Shown piece after piece: positions 11,166-22,911 of a DNA stretch of 64,000 nt. The notes under the pieces were generated by a model. That model made no database searches. It saw only the letters and a list, made by a program, of their open reading frames with translations, and was not told the origin of the DNA. The stretch covers positions 78,590 through 142,589 of the forward strand of contig WTPW01000934.1 of assembly GCA_009809945.1 (NCBI GenBank). The letters run 5' to 3'. The stretch's first letter is position 1. Each line of letters begins with the position of its first letter. Both the position numbers and the translations under genes were made by a program. The DNA is from Gigaspora margarita. Taxonomy: Eukaryota > Glomeromycota > Glomeromycetes > Diversisporales > Gigasporaceae.

Positions 11166-12317
11166 TTTTGANACANAGCATNAGGTTCACTAATGCATGT
11201 TATTAGTNTTATCTATACCTCAGTAATCATATCAAAAATATGTAAAATGCAATGCACAAAATTTGATTTTTAAGATCATAAATAGATGAGTGCTGCTAAA
11301 AAAAAACCCCTGAAAACTTAAATATGATTTATATTTAAATTTTCAGGTTTTTTTTTAGTGACACTCAGATAATTGAGTTCGATATTATTATGTAGAAGAC
11401 TGTGAATGTTATAACCAAAACATAATATTGGAAGTTTTGATTTTCACTATAAAGTTTGCAAACTTTGCTAAAATTGGTCATTTTTGAGATAGCGACAAAA
11501 TAATCTAGATCTAGTGTAAATTATTAATAATATAGGTCGGCAAAGGAAATTTTCATAACAAATCGCAAATTTAGGCAAATTTAGTTTCTTATTAGCACTA
11601 TTAACGAGGTTTTAACGAGGGTTTTTGACGAAGTATGAAAAATTAGTAATTTTCTATACCCCGTCAAAACCTTGCTAGAGCCTCGTTAATAGTGCTAGTA
11701 AGAAACTAAATTTGCCTAAATTTGCAATTTGCTACGAAATTTCCTCTTGGCAACCTATATTGTTAATAATTTATACTAGATCTAGAATATTTTGTGCTAT
11801 CGCAAAAATGAACGATTTTAGCAAAGTATATTTAGTAAACCTCTTGAGAATGCATCATCTAATCTATAATCGGGAATCATCTGAGAGTAAATCGCGTAAT
11901 TACACAAGGTTTGGCCATCAATATCGGAACCTTATCAAGAATGTATCCACCCCAAATAATAAATTTCAATTAACAAGTATTTAAGAGTAGGTGCATTCTT
12001 GATAGGGTGTCCAAAATTGATTGCCAAAGCCTGTAATAAAACTAACAATGTATTTTTAGTATGTACGTACATAATTTCAAATAAAGTTTACAAAGAATGT
12101 ATACACCTTATTATGGAATCAAAAGTCGTCGAACTTAAAAAATCTTATCCGAATACGATAAAAAAATTTTCATATATATATAATTTTTATATGAAAATCT
12201 TTCCTGTTTTAGTATAAAGAAAATGTGGCGGATCACACGCAACCAATAAATAAATGCCTAACGTCTGATCATAAACTTTGATGGAAACGATCTGCTGCAT
12301 GCCGGCAATGAAAGATT
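11166..12317 (+). repeat. Interspersed repeat, copy B, with foldback core
   Basis: Second, CpG-richer copy of the repeat at 8326-9736, same orientation, 2.84 kb downstream. Its hairpin (11463-11826) retains CpG dinucleotides at many positions decayed in copy A, so it is younger or less methylated. Ends near GGCAATGAAAGATTAGAGAG. Short ORFs here are shadows of AT-rich sequence. Confidence 0.8.
11463..11826. repeat. Foldback hairpin in repeat copy B
   Basis: 364-bp inverted repeat; arms start CTTTGCTAAAATTGGTCATT and end in the complement. Central segment TTTTTGACGAAGTATG. Typical of a foldback or long-TIR MITE. Confidence 0.8.
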
Positions 12318-12939
12318 AGAGAGGGTTAATGCAAAGTTTTAAATACTAACATTAATTCAAAGATTTACACTCGAATATTTAACAGAACATAATTGGCAAA
12401 GTTCACAAAAATTTCATGATTACAAACAATAGCTATTTAGAGTATTGTAAAGAGTAGCATGGCATAGTATCCATAACTGCACGCACGCAAAATTCAAGCT
12501 GCTAAAGTTAGTAAATGAAAAGCATGCTAAGCCGGAATAATGGGCATCGCCGTGGGAACAGACAGGATTTTAAGAGGTAAGATGATTTGCAATGACTTTC
12601 CGCAAAAAGTAATACTAACCAAATATGGGATGAGATGAGAATCATGGAGTGCACGAATGGCGGAGGCATACAAATATAGATAAATCATGTGAACAGGTTG
12701 TCCAATCGGAATCAAAAGAGCTACACCACTTAACTTGCCTATAAACCATACACTACGTACTTTGTACTCTGTTCCTATGTACTTCGTACTCCGTTCCTGG
12801 TAAAAACAATAGTTATCTGGATAATTGTAGTAGTAGATTCAACAATTTTGCTTTTATAAACAGAATATATTTGTAATAGTCTGTATTATTCTTTAAAGTT
12901 TCTTCAGATTTATTTAATTCTGATAAAATTTCTTTATTA
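12318..12939. other. Noncoding stretch, possible minus-strand coding remnant
   Basis: Minus-strand frame 12527-12715 has protein-like composition but no recognised family. A short imperfect tandem of GTACTTCGTACTCCGTTCCT type lies at about 12752-12799. Otherwise nothing seen. Confidence 0.35.
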
Positions 12940-14336
12940 TTACGAATTCTGTAAGGATTTCATAATTTTTCTTGCTGACGGGCGATTTCTGGATCTCTTT
13001 CCCAACATTTCCTCATTAGGTTCACGTAGCATTGTGGTGTATTTCAGTATTTTCAGTAATTTTGGCCGTAAATCATCATCTATTTGAAGTCGTATTCCAA
13101 ATTCTTGGTTTAAGATTTCTAAAATTTCCCACATAATTATGCCGAATGAATAAGAGTGCTATACTGTATACGGTAATATTTATGAACACAACGACGCTTT
13201 GAATTTAATGCTTTGTTTGTTGATATTGAAAGTCCCAGGTCCCGTTATATAAACATCTTAAAAACGTTACCGCAATGCAATCCTCGATGAATAAGGACTT
13301 GAGAATGGAGTATTTGAAGATCTGAAAACAATACAATGCAACAATGTTAATTTATGTTTCCATTGCATTTGTGCTACTGAATGAAGATTACTTCGCAAAG
13401 AACCCATTCTAGCATATTTCAAGACAAGGAATAGCCTCCTGAAGAGTCATCTTTTGATATTCTATTGCACCTTAAAATTGTTGGATTTTTGCTTTTTACT
13501 TTAATAAAAACTTAGTTAAGTTATTAATTTTAAATTTAAACACTTTAGCACATGATGATAACCTACCTCTTTTATTATATTCTTTCGAATTATTAAGCAG
13601 TTTCAGTGCTCCTACATAAGTTTTGATCTGTCCAGTCAGCATAATATACTATTGCAAATTCACCTTGTCCCAAATTTGCATGATTTCGAATTCGTTATAA
13701 GGAATCTAAAACCTTCGCTTTCAGCTATTATTTTTTTACATTAAAGTCAATGTCTAAATTTTTATATATTTGCCTGTTTGTCACTGAAAGAAATTATTTT
13801 AAATTATTACACTGGTAAATTATTATATTTAAAATTATTTGGCAATAAATATTCAAATAATAACTAATCATCTAATGTTTGTTTTCGTTCTCTAAAAGTT
13901 TTTTAAATATATAATAATTAAAAGAAAATTTATAAATTATATTAATAGTTAAAATAACTTACATCTGGTACCATTCATTGGCTTTTTCTAAGTCTCTAAT
14001 TATACCGATTCCATTTCAATAACAATTTGCGACATTATATGCTCCATCTCTGCTGACTTATACCGTATTGTCGCGAAATAACGGGTCATGGGCGTTATTT
14101 ATAATACTGGCCCGAATTAAGCTTAATATAGGCCGAAAATCGTAATTTCACCCCTGCACATTATTTTGCGACAATACGGTATCATTTTCAACTTCAATTC
14201 CATTTCTATAACAATATCCAACATCATAAGTTTCTTCAGAATTACCCATTTCAGCAGATTTTTGATAATGCCATTTTCGATTCCAACTCCTTAATGGTAA
14301 CATTGCACATAAAAAAATGATCAAAGTAACCGACAT
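12940..14336 (-). pseudogene. Sel1-repeat/TKL-like kinase paralogue, disrupted
   Basis: Read on the minus strand from 14336 down. A hydrophobic N-terminus (TLIIFLCAMLPL) leads into a Sel1 repeat, HYQKSAEMGNSEETYDVGYC, which is cut by a 117-bp MITE (14063-14179). A second Sel1 unit (NGIGIIRDLEKANEWYQ) follows, with an internal stop. Kinase parts then follow: a glycine-rich loop NLGQGEFAIVYYADW (about 13633-13678), ALKLLNN, a splice-donor-like GTAGGTT at the same place as the intron in the plus-strand gene, a damaged catalytic loop LHCGNVF, LGLS, and a C-terminal lobe with NRPSARKI ending near 12943. Several stops and frame shifts occur between these parts. It lies head-to-head with the intact paralogue at 14571, about 235 bp apart, so the pair looks like an inverted duplication of which this copy died. 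Confidence 0.8.
14063..14179. mobile_element. 117-bp Tc1/mariner-type MITE in a kinase exon
   Basis: Terminal inverted repeats CCGTATTGTCGCGAAATAA and TTATTTTGCGACAATACGG flank a short core. TA occurs at both edges (14061-14062, 14180-14181), the target duplication of Tc1/mariner-like elements. The termini resemble those of the 649-bp element at 23726-24374. It interrupts the Sel1-coding exon of the minus-strand pseudogene. Confidence 0.85.
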
Positions 14337-14570
14337 AATTTTGATTATTTAGTCCGTGTGAAACCTAATTCTGAGTGCAAGTTCTAGTTTTGTGTAATCC
14401 GTATGATCCATACGATTTTGTGTAAAATTCAATCCGTATCGGTATGCGATTTGTTATAAATTGTATTACTCTATTAATTAAAAAAAAATGTATAATTTGA
14501 ACTTTAAATCCTTTTAAAAGAAAAATATCAAATTGCCAAACTGATAATTTTTCGTTTTTAAAATTTCAAC

Positions 14571-16607
14571 ATGTACCATTCGACATCGTCAGGAATTAAT
14601 AAGCATGCTGATAATTGTCAAAAGGATATTGACATAGAGAAGGATGAACGTAAGACGTTTGAATTATATCTTAAAGATGACGAGATGGGAAATGCCGCTG
14701 GAACGTGTAATGTTGGAAATTGTTATTATCTTGGAATCGGGGTTGAAAGGGATTTACGTAAGGCATATGTTTATTACCAAAAATCCGCAGAGATGGGAAA
14801 CGCTGCTGGAATGTGTAACGTTGGATACTGCTATAACCATGGAATCGGAATTGACATGAATATGCATAAAGCACTCATGTATTATCAAAAAGCAGCAAAA
14901 ATTGGAGATATATTTGCACTCGGTGTATGTTATGGTAATGAAATTGAAGGAGTAAAAAAGGACAGGAAGAAAGCATTCAAATATATTTCAAACTCTGCGG
15001 AGATGGGAGATGTTAAAGGAATAAGAGAAGTTGGATGTTGTTATAAATATGGAACCGGAGTCGAAAAGGATGAACATAAGGCGTTCGAATATTATCAAAA
15101 ATGTGCCGATATGGGTGATCCTTTTGGAACAAATGATGTTGGTAATTGTTATTATCATGGAATTGGAGTTAAAGAAGATAAACATAAAGCATTCGAATAT
15201 TATAAAAAATCTGCTGATATGGGGCTTGCTACGGGGACGTATAATGTAGGATTTACTTATTATTATGGAAATGGAGTAACAAAAGATAAATGTAAAGCGT
15301 TCGAGTATTATAAAAAATCAGCAGAGATGGGATTCGCTGATGGAATGTACCATGTTGGCGAATTTTATCAAAATGGACTTATTGTTGAAAAAAATATAGA
15401 TAATGCTTTTGAATGGTATTTAAAATCAGCTATTACTGAACAAAATACTATTACCAAAAAAAAGGAGTATTTTCATTGGATACCATTTGAGAAATTTAAA
15501 AATGTTCAAGAGATAGGTAAAGGAGCCTTTTCTACAGTTTTCAAAACAAAATATTTAAATAATTCTGGATTATATGAAGAAGTTGCAATTAAGCTTGTAA
15601 AAGATTCCAATAAAAATACAGAACCATTTATAAAAGAGGTATTATGTTAATATTTTTTGAATATTTTTTTGATTTTTAAATATTATATCGAGTTAAATAT
15701 ATTAACGTATTTTGTTTTTTAGTTGAAAGCTTGCCATAGTTTAAATCAATATTTAGGAATATCAAGAGATGAAAAAACAAAAGATTACATTTTAGTGCTT
15801 AGTTATGCAAAATACGGATCATTGAGCAAAAACCTTACTGATATCTTTAGATTTAAATGGAAACTCAAATTGAAGATACTCCGTGATATTATATCCAATC
15901 TTGATCGTATTCATTCTAAAGATTATTTACATCGAGATATTCATCCTGGAAACATTCTGTTGAAAGAAGATTATAAAGCATATATTACCGATCTAGGTTT
16001 ATCAAAACCGCTTGATGAAAAGGAACGAGAAGATCGTATTCATGGAGTTTTACCTTATATTGCACCAGAGCTCTTTCAAAGACAACCATATACTCAAGCT
16101 TCAGATATTTATTCATTCGGAATAATCATGGTAGAAATAACAGCTGGTCAAAGACCTTTTAATAATTATAAATTTAATAGCGATCTCATAAAAAAGATTT
16201 GTAATGGACTACGGCCAAAATTTGGACTAGGAATTCCTGATTGTTTTATTGAATTAGCAAATCAATGCATGAGTTCGAATCTAGGAAAACGTCCAACATC
16301 TAGTGAAATAATTATTAAACTTAATGAATGGTTATATATTATTGGAAGTGAAGCTGAAAACAAAATTAAACTAAATAACTGGTCAAATATTTTTAGAAGG
16401 AATAAATGGTTAATTAAAAGACAATTTTTAGAAAGTGATGAGATTAATGAAAAGTTGCCATTAATTAAGAAAAATTTAAAAGACGTATATACAAGTAAAC
16501 CTTATAATATTACTGATATTAATAAAAACCTATCAAAACTGAAAACGAGCAAAACTGCTGTTAATATAGAAGCTTCGGATGATCAATTAACACTATGTGT
16601 TTATTAA
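14571..16607 (+). CDS. Sel1-repeat protein kinase (TKL-like), two exons
   Basis: Predicted 650-residue protein. Exon 1 is 14571-15638, intron 15639-15722 (84 bp, GTATTA...TTTTTAG, phase 0), exon 2 15723-16607. Residues about 24-295 form seven to eight Sel1-like alpha-helical repeats (pattern KSAEMGNAAGMCNVGYCY), a protein-protein scaffold. Residues about 305-590 are a kinase domain: glycine loop EIGKGAFSTVF, VAIKL with the ATP-binding lysine, catalytic loop HRDIHPGN (Asp about 428), DLG in place of DFG (about 446) and IAPE (about 470). The key catalytic residues are therefore present and activity is plausible. A Ser/Thr/Asn-rich tail of about 60 residues follows. Tandem Sel1 plus TKL-like kinase is a hugely expanded family in Rhizophagus; the substrate is unknown. 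The spliced join FIKE-LKACHSL restores a normal kinase core and supports the intron. Start chosen as the first Met before the repeats; upstream lies the head-to-head dead paralogue. Confidence 0.9.
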
Positions 16608-17279
16608 GAAATTAAGTTTTATTATTTAAGATTGTTACTATATATGCTTTTTTATCGTGGGATTATTAAGTATTGTAATTAAGCTTTAGTACGTAATAAT
16701 CAAAAAATACATTGAAAAATGATTTATTATACTAGTCCAATTTGTTTTACGATCAAAATAATACATTTATTACCTATGCAAAATTTATAAGTTTTAATAA
16801 ATTTATTTTACACATATTACAAAAAAATAAGATTCAATCTCAATTTAGTCTGCTAAATCTACGATTTAAATATTATATGTATTCATCATCATCTTCATGA
16901 TCATAACATGAGATAATATATGATGTACAAAAATAGAATTTATTGAATAAAACCATTTTTAAATATAATAAATATATATTTCCATTTTATTATTGCGGTT
17001 TGTATAATTATTGACCTCTATGATTAATTTTTTTTATTGCGATCCGATCCGGATTGCTAAATCCGGCTAATTTATCATAAACCTGAGTTTGACACATACA
17101 GTATGTTAAATTGGCTAGTTTTAGCAATAGTGATCGCAATCGCAATCATTTAAACATCACAAAATTATGAAAACTGCAATAAATTAATTAATTTATACAT
17201 TAATTTATACTTAAATTTTTATCATAAACGATTACGTATTTAGCATGATCTCCTTGTGTCTCATGTCATTTAAGAGGTA
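16608..17279. other. AT-rich downstream region with small MITE-like palindrome
   Basis: At 17036-17148 an imperfect inverted repeat (ATTGCGATCCGATC against GATCGCAATCGCAAT) encloses about 80 bp, suggesting a small MITE. Nothing else recognised. Confidence 0.45.
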
Positions 17280-17420
17280 CCATAGCATGGGGATTTACTA
17301 ATTTCTCTCCCAATTTACATTTAGTCGAATGCAAATCTCATTTTTATTGGTAATTCACTGATCGGTTAGTAGTCATCGAACAATTGCATCGCAAAGTAAT
17401 TTTTGTAATAATTGTTTTAT

Positions 17421-17458
<38 letters not shown>

Positions 17459-18260
17459 TATTACTTTTCACTTTTTAGTACTGACATTTGGCAATTCACT
17501 TGAATTTATCAACTCTTTCCGATCAATTAAACCATTTTGAGAGCTCCTTTCAACTCTTCGAATTCTTAATAAAATACATAATAAATATTGCACGATAACC
17601 ATCTTATCATATTAAATATTTTTTATGTCGAACATTTAAGTATCTATTATGCTGTGTAGAGGTATTAATTAAATGAACAGTTTATTTTTAGGGCATTCAT
17701 ATTTTATATTTTCAGTTAGAGCAGAGCAAATCATAATAAGGTCACCTTTTTTACGTAGAATGACGTTCATTATAGTAAACCTTTAGAGTGATTATATTTG
17801 ACTGTATTTCGAAATTTCTGAAATTAGAAAATTTTACGCACATAGCGATAAATATTTAAGCTCTTTATTTATTTATTTATTTATTTATTATTTATTCATT
17901 TATATATATATATATATTAAATTATATTGTAACATCTTATGCTTAATGAAGTATCGATTAAGAAGTTTTTACTTGAGTCACTAGTACGCAATAACGATAA
18001 ATATTTAAGCGCATCTTTTAACTATTTATTTTATTTTATTTTACTTTTTATTTTTACTTTTTTTGAATTAAATTGCAACGTTTTTATGTTATGTAATAAA
18101 GCATGAATAAAGAAATTTTTACTTGAGAAGCTAGTAAACACATAACGATAAATTTTTAATCACATTTTTTTATTTTAAAAGTTACATTTTAATTCTACGA
18201 AATTTTTGCTTCTCTTTGTAACTATATAACTGAAAAGATACTTATAATAGAAGTGTGTTG
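17280..18260 (+). repeat. Interspersed repeat with internal about 147-bp tandem units
   Basis: Starts near GGGGATTTACTAATTTCTC. It contains a 32-bp T tract (about 17424-17455), then about three degenerate tandem units (from about 17830) sharing TTTTTACTTGAG, AACGATAAAT and ATTTAAGC blocks. The same sequence occurs inverted at 49690-51486, where it is split by a MULE-like insertion. Noncoding. Confidence 0.7.
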
Positions 18261-18639
18261 ATTGAATTTATTTTTTATATTTGTTTTTTTTTTATTTGTT
18301 TGACTTTGTGACGGTGCTAAGTGTGGCGCGATCCATTTTATCCAATTGGAGATGGCATTTCATGCATCCAATCAGAACTTGGGGAGAAATTTGGGCTCTC
18401 CGCAAGTTAGATAAAGTATGTTACAAAATGATGTAATGATAAATAAAAGGAAAAATAATAAAAGAAGTCTTTTCAATTTCTGAAAAGAAAGCTGTATAAG
18501 CGTTATTACAATCTAATTTATACAAATTCTGTCCGCAGCACACCTTCAAGCCACAATAACCTGTAACGTAAAGTAATTAGTAACGATTATATTTTTCTAA
18601 AACATTAAATTCAATTTCGTGCACAATTATTCCATTCTT
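18261..18639. other. AT-rich noncoding stretch
   Basis: No gene, TIR or tandem structure recognised. Confidence 0.4.
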
Positions 18640-18960
18640 TTCGAATTGAAGATTATAGTGATATTCATTTATCTTTTGGGAGAGCAGTTGAACATTATCT
18701 TTATTCGTTCCTTATATCACAAAATATCCATTATAAAGTTCAAAGTCAAAAACAAGTAAATGATGCAGTAAAAAAGGGATTGTAACCATTGAACGCATAA
18801 TGATCTGCTAATTATTTTGGAAAGAAGGCATTCGTAAAGCTACAAATCACCTTGATGATATTTTACAGCTTGCAGAAAATGGAAGCAATGGGTTCAACAA
18901 ATCATCGAGAGAATGTGATATTCAAGTTTGGAGATGGTATGTCATTGTTTTGCGAAAGTG
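18640..18960 (+). pseudogene. Possible decayed coding fragment, family unknown
   Basis: One frame reads IHLSFGRAVEHYLYSFLISQ (about 18662-18721) up to a stop. Another shortly after reads WKEGIRKATNHLDDILQLAE (about 18821-18880). Composition looks like protein rather than random AT-rich DNA, but no family is recognised and the frames do not connect. Confidence 0.25.
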
Positions 18961-19215
18961 GCTGTCAAATATTATGTAGTAGATTAACGAACGTCTTGAA
19001 ACATGTATCATTATTGAAATTAGCATAACATTAAGAACTATTTTGACATGCACAAATGTAATGTAAGAATTATTACCATGGTTATACTTTCCGAGATTAA
19101 AAAGGAATTTCCAATGCTTATGCGGCACCATGGGAACATTTTAAAACAATGAACACAGTGATAATCACATCATGTAAAATCATGCAATTATGTCATTTGT
19201 TTACTATTTCTTGCA

Positions 19216-19421
19216 AGAAGGTACCAAATTTCCAGGTCGAATGCGTTGGATCTGGGTCAATGTTCGGCTCTAGTTATTAGTAGTTTATATAGCAAAATTA
19301 TCAGCTGTGCATGTTTTTTCTTAATGAATGATATGTTTTCATTGGTAAAATTTTTAATGATCTTGGCAAAATTGATCGATTCCGATATTATGACCCAGAA
19401 TTTTGGTGACCCCCTATATGA
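19216..19421. mobile_element. MITE, about 200 bp
   Basis: Imperfect terminal inverted repeats: GGTACCAAATTTCCAGGTC at the left, and GACCCAGAATTTTGGTGACC at the right. Left part is homologous to 9743-9860, and the terminus recurs at 56659-56700 (GTCCCCAAAATTTTGGGTC). No target duplication resolved. Confidence 0.6.
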
Positions 19422-20658
19422 GTTTTTGTTTACTAGCACTAACAAATAAGACTAACTATCTACATTATCTAACTCTAGCACTAACTCTAACTTAGGCCAA
19501 GTATTTAATAATGTGATATGATGATTATGAAAATATTACTAGGTTTATTGATCTTGAATCTACCCAAACCATGTTCCATAAAATATAATTTGAAAACAAA
19601 GTGTCCTCCTATCTTAAACCAAACTAAACTAAGTTGAGAAGCATGAGATCTTGCAATTACAAGCCATCAGACAGATAAACATACAACAAAAGAAATAAAT
19701 ATGAAACTTTTTGCTTTATCTAATGGTGTTTTATCAAATTAGCTTGAAGATTTGTATAGTAAATCAGAACTCCATAAATGATGATTTACATATATGAAAG
19801 AAAATAGGTAATTGAACAATTGTTTATGAATCAATGACTAGAAAATTAAAGCAAAATAGCTTAGTGTTTTATTATACAAAGAATAATTCAAATCATTTCT
19901 ATTAATTTACAATCCTTAGCTCTGACTTTGGCTTCTCTGCTATTGTATTGATAGCAAGTATTACTTAAATTGTGAAAGAGTGCTGGTTTTAATATCTATC
20001 TAAAAACTGCATTTATTTACTATTAATAAACAATTGATTAATTTATTAAACAACAAATTTGAGAACATATTATTAGATAAAATTTTTTATAGTTACAATA
20101 AAAAATTTTTATAAAAGATTAATAAATTGCTTTGAGTCCATAGCTTCTTTTTTATTACTACATTGACCTATAATCCTGAATGCAGTAACAACTGGAGACT
20201 GATTTAATTATTAGTTTATAAGTTTTTAAGATGCTAATTAAGAATTTGCATTATATAAAACCAATATAAAATTATATATAAATAATAAATTAAATCCCTT
20301 ATATTGTTGTTTAATACTTGGCAGTTAGTTCAAATGATTCTATAATTGTGCATATCATTAGGTTCTTATAAATTCTTTATAATTTGCAAATTCCATATAT
20401 TGATATTCAAGTGCACAATCAATACTATTACATAGAATATTTTATTAAACTGCTTTTATAGTAAGTCTAAAAGTATAATAATTTTCTTTGTTTGCTGTTA
20501 CAAATGCAATAGAAGTTCTTATCCTTAACAATGAGAGTTAAAGGTATTAAGTCTAAATAAATAAAAAATCAATATGAGGATATTTAGTTAATTAATTAAT
20601 TGCTTAGTTAAAAGCTTATATATTATTGTTTTAATACAGAATAATATTGTTAAAAAGA
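19422..20658. other. AT-rich noncoding stretch
   Basis: No gene or structured element recognised. Confidence 0.4.
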
Positions 20659-20865
20659 GACCTCTGGGTCGATAGCACAACTATTAGTGCTCTGAGGTGC
20701 AAGTTGAGAGTCACTAGTTCAATCCTGCTAGAGGCAAATGAATAACAGCAATCAGTTAGTCCACAAAAGCAATACAGGGACCCAGGATATCCTACAGTGC
20801 TTAGCCCTTCAGGATGGGCTTAGATTGAAATAGATATTAGCCAAGTGGCTTTGTAGGAAGTAAAT
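20659..20865 (+). mobile_element. tRNA-derived SINE-like element
   Basis: The first 77 bases look like a decayed tRNA: CCTCT at the 5' side can pair with AGAGG at 20731-20735, an A-box-like GGGTCGATAGCAC lies at 20667-20679, and a clean B box GTTCAATCC at 20717-20725. The long central region suggests a Ser/Leu-type tRNA ancestor. An unrelated tail of about 130 bp follows. No clear target duplication. It could be a plain tRNA pseudogene. Confidence 0.5.
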
Positions 20866-20934
20866 ATTACAGACTTTCAATTTAGGCAATTATCAATATC
20901 AGTCAGAAAATATGTCAACCTGTTGATATATAAG

Positions 20935-22690
20935 TGTTAGTTTATATAAAAACTATAATTAAAATATATAAATTTACTATAAACTTTAAGCCACGATTAT
21001 TTTCAACTTATATATATTAACTTTTTTTCAAATTTTAGTTGCAAATTTTGCAAATTTTCTTTATAAATCTTTAAAAATTAATTTGCCAATTTTAAAACTG
21101 CAATTATATATAAAATTTTATCTAAACAAGATTACTTAGTAGCAAATTATAGGTTATTTTAACAAAAAAGCAAGTTAGCTATATGCTAAAGTTAAAAATT
21201 TTGGGTTTGTAATATTATAACTCTTTTTTTCACAACACATTTTCTTGAACCTTTTACTAAGTAAAAAATAGTATTAAAATTAGAAAATTTTATTTAAAAA
21301 AATTTTTTCTAAGTTTAACCCATTTTTCACTTAGTAAAATGTTTGAAAAAATGTGGTTTGATTTAATACAAATAGAATTATATGCTGAACAAGTTTACTT
21401 AAAACCCAAAGCAGGTTATCTTGAGAAAAAAAAGGGTTATATATTACAAACCAAAATTTTTAACTTTAGCCTATAGCTAACTTGCTTGTTTGTCAAAATA
21501 ACCTATATTTTGTACTAAGTGAAATTTTTAGTATAAAATTTTATATATAATTGCAGTTTAAAAATTGTAATTTTTTTTTAAAAAAATTTTATAAAGAAAA
21601 TTTGCAAAATTTTAAAATTTTAAAAAATGTTCTAAATAACCTTAATCTACTATTTTCAATATAGAGATATTATAGTTTAACAAGGATCATAGTCTGAACT
21701 AGTCTTTTAAACTGGTATAAGCAGTTCATGGTCTAAAAATTGGGACCAGTCCAAATAGATCTGTCTATAATAAATTTTGCAATTATATAATTTAATATAT
21801 ATTTTACATATTACTTTAAATACATAACTATGTGATTGAGGCTAAATCAAACTTGTTATAAAATAATATTGCAAGTACATTCTTTAGTTAAAATTGTTTT
21901 ACTTGAATTGGTTTTTATATATAACATTTAATTGCTAAAAACTAAATTAAGATTAAAAAATTTACTGGTTCCTGACAACCCAAACAGGATAATTTCTATA
22001 CTTGTTTCTGCTTTACAGTGATCTTTTTATTACAAATAATTAATTTTAAAATAATATTATTGTTAAATATAGTTTATTCATTTTTTTTATTTAAATTAAA
22101 ATCATAGAACAAGAATATAAATTAAAACCTAAATCAAATATATTTCTTTAATAAAATAAAGAAACTTACTACTATTTTACATTTTATACATCATTGGATA
22201 TTATGTTATAATTCTTATGATTAAATTCCCAAATGTTAAATTTCTTATAAAAGCAACTGGTTTGAATCTAAAAAAATTTTAACGAGAAAAAAGGATCCAT
22301 ATTCTTACAAGTTAGTAACCAGATCCTTATGAATAGTAGCATAGTATAAAGTTTTTTTTAAAACCATTGTGTATATACTTATAAACCAATTTGAGATATG
22401 ATAGTCAAAATGCTTTATTTCTATTAGCTGCAGGTAGACCATCCCTTGAACCAGACTAAACTAGGACTGGTCCATAGACCAGTTTATAAAATTTGGTCTG
22501 GTTTGTGGTTCACTCCTCAGACCTAGTCTTTTGAACTAAGACCAGACCATAATGGACCATAACATCCCTACTTCAATATGCTTAATCCCAAAATTTGTAA
22601 AAAAAGTTAATATATTAGTTAAAGCATAAAGTTTATAAAAAATTATATATTTTTATTATAATTTTTACTATTATTTATTACTTGGTATGA
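20935..22690. mobile_element. Large foldback element interrupted by a hAT-like insertion
   Basis: Left arm (about 20938-21230) contains ATAAACTTTAAGCC, ATATTAACTTTTTTTC, AAGTTAGCTATATGC and GTTAAAAATTTTGGG. The right arm contains their complements, but its outer part (22590-22680) is separated from its inner part (21425-21632) by 909 bp of inserted DNA. The loop (21230-21425) has a second inverted repeat around CTTAGTAAAA. No coding capacity. Confidence 0.75.
21663..22571. mobile_element. Non-autonomous hAT-like element, 909 bp
   Basis: The 8-bp direct repeat TTCAATAT lies on both sides (21655-21662, 22572-22579), the length expected for hAT transposases. Termini are imperfectly inverted: AGAGATATTATAG at the left, and the complement of the right end reads TAGGGATGTTATGGTCC. 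Subterminal GACCAGTCC/GGACTGGTC-type repeats at both sides are typical transposase-binding arrays. It sits in the right arm of the foldback element. Confidence 0.8.
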
Positions 22691-22708
22691 ACTATTCTCC
22701 AACTAATA

Positions 22709-22911
22709 TAGGCACACTATATTGGGTAGAAAGAGTTATATTGGGAGCTCAAATTTCTGGTGCATACTAAGAACATGGGTTGGTCAAGTAGCAAAATAAA
22801 CAGGGCAATTTAGTAGATTGGTATACTAGAATAATTTTAGTTGATTGGAATATATATACATACCATATATATGTATAGCTGTTATCAACTAATATAGACC
22901 CGGTGTGCCTA
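22709..22911. mobile_element. MITE-like repeat with TAGGCACAC termini
   Basis: Termini TAGGCACAC and GTGTGCCTA are inverted, with a related AACTAATATA motif just outside the left end and inside the right end. No coding content. Confidence 0.5.
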
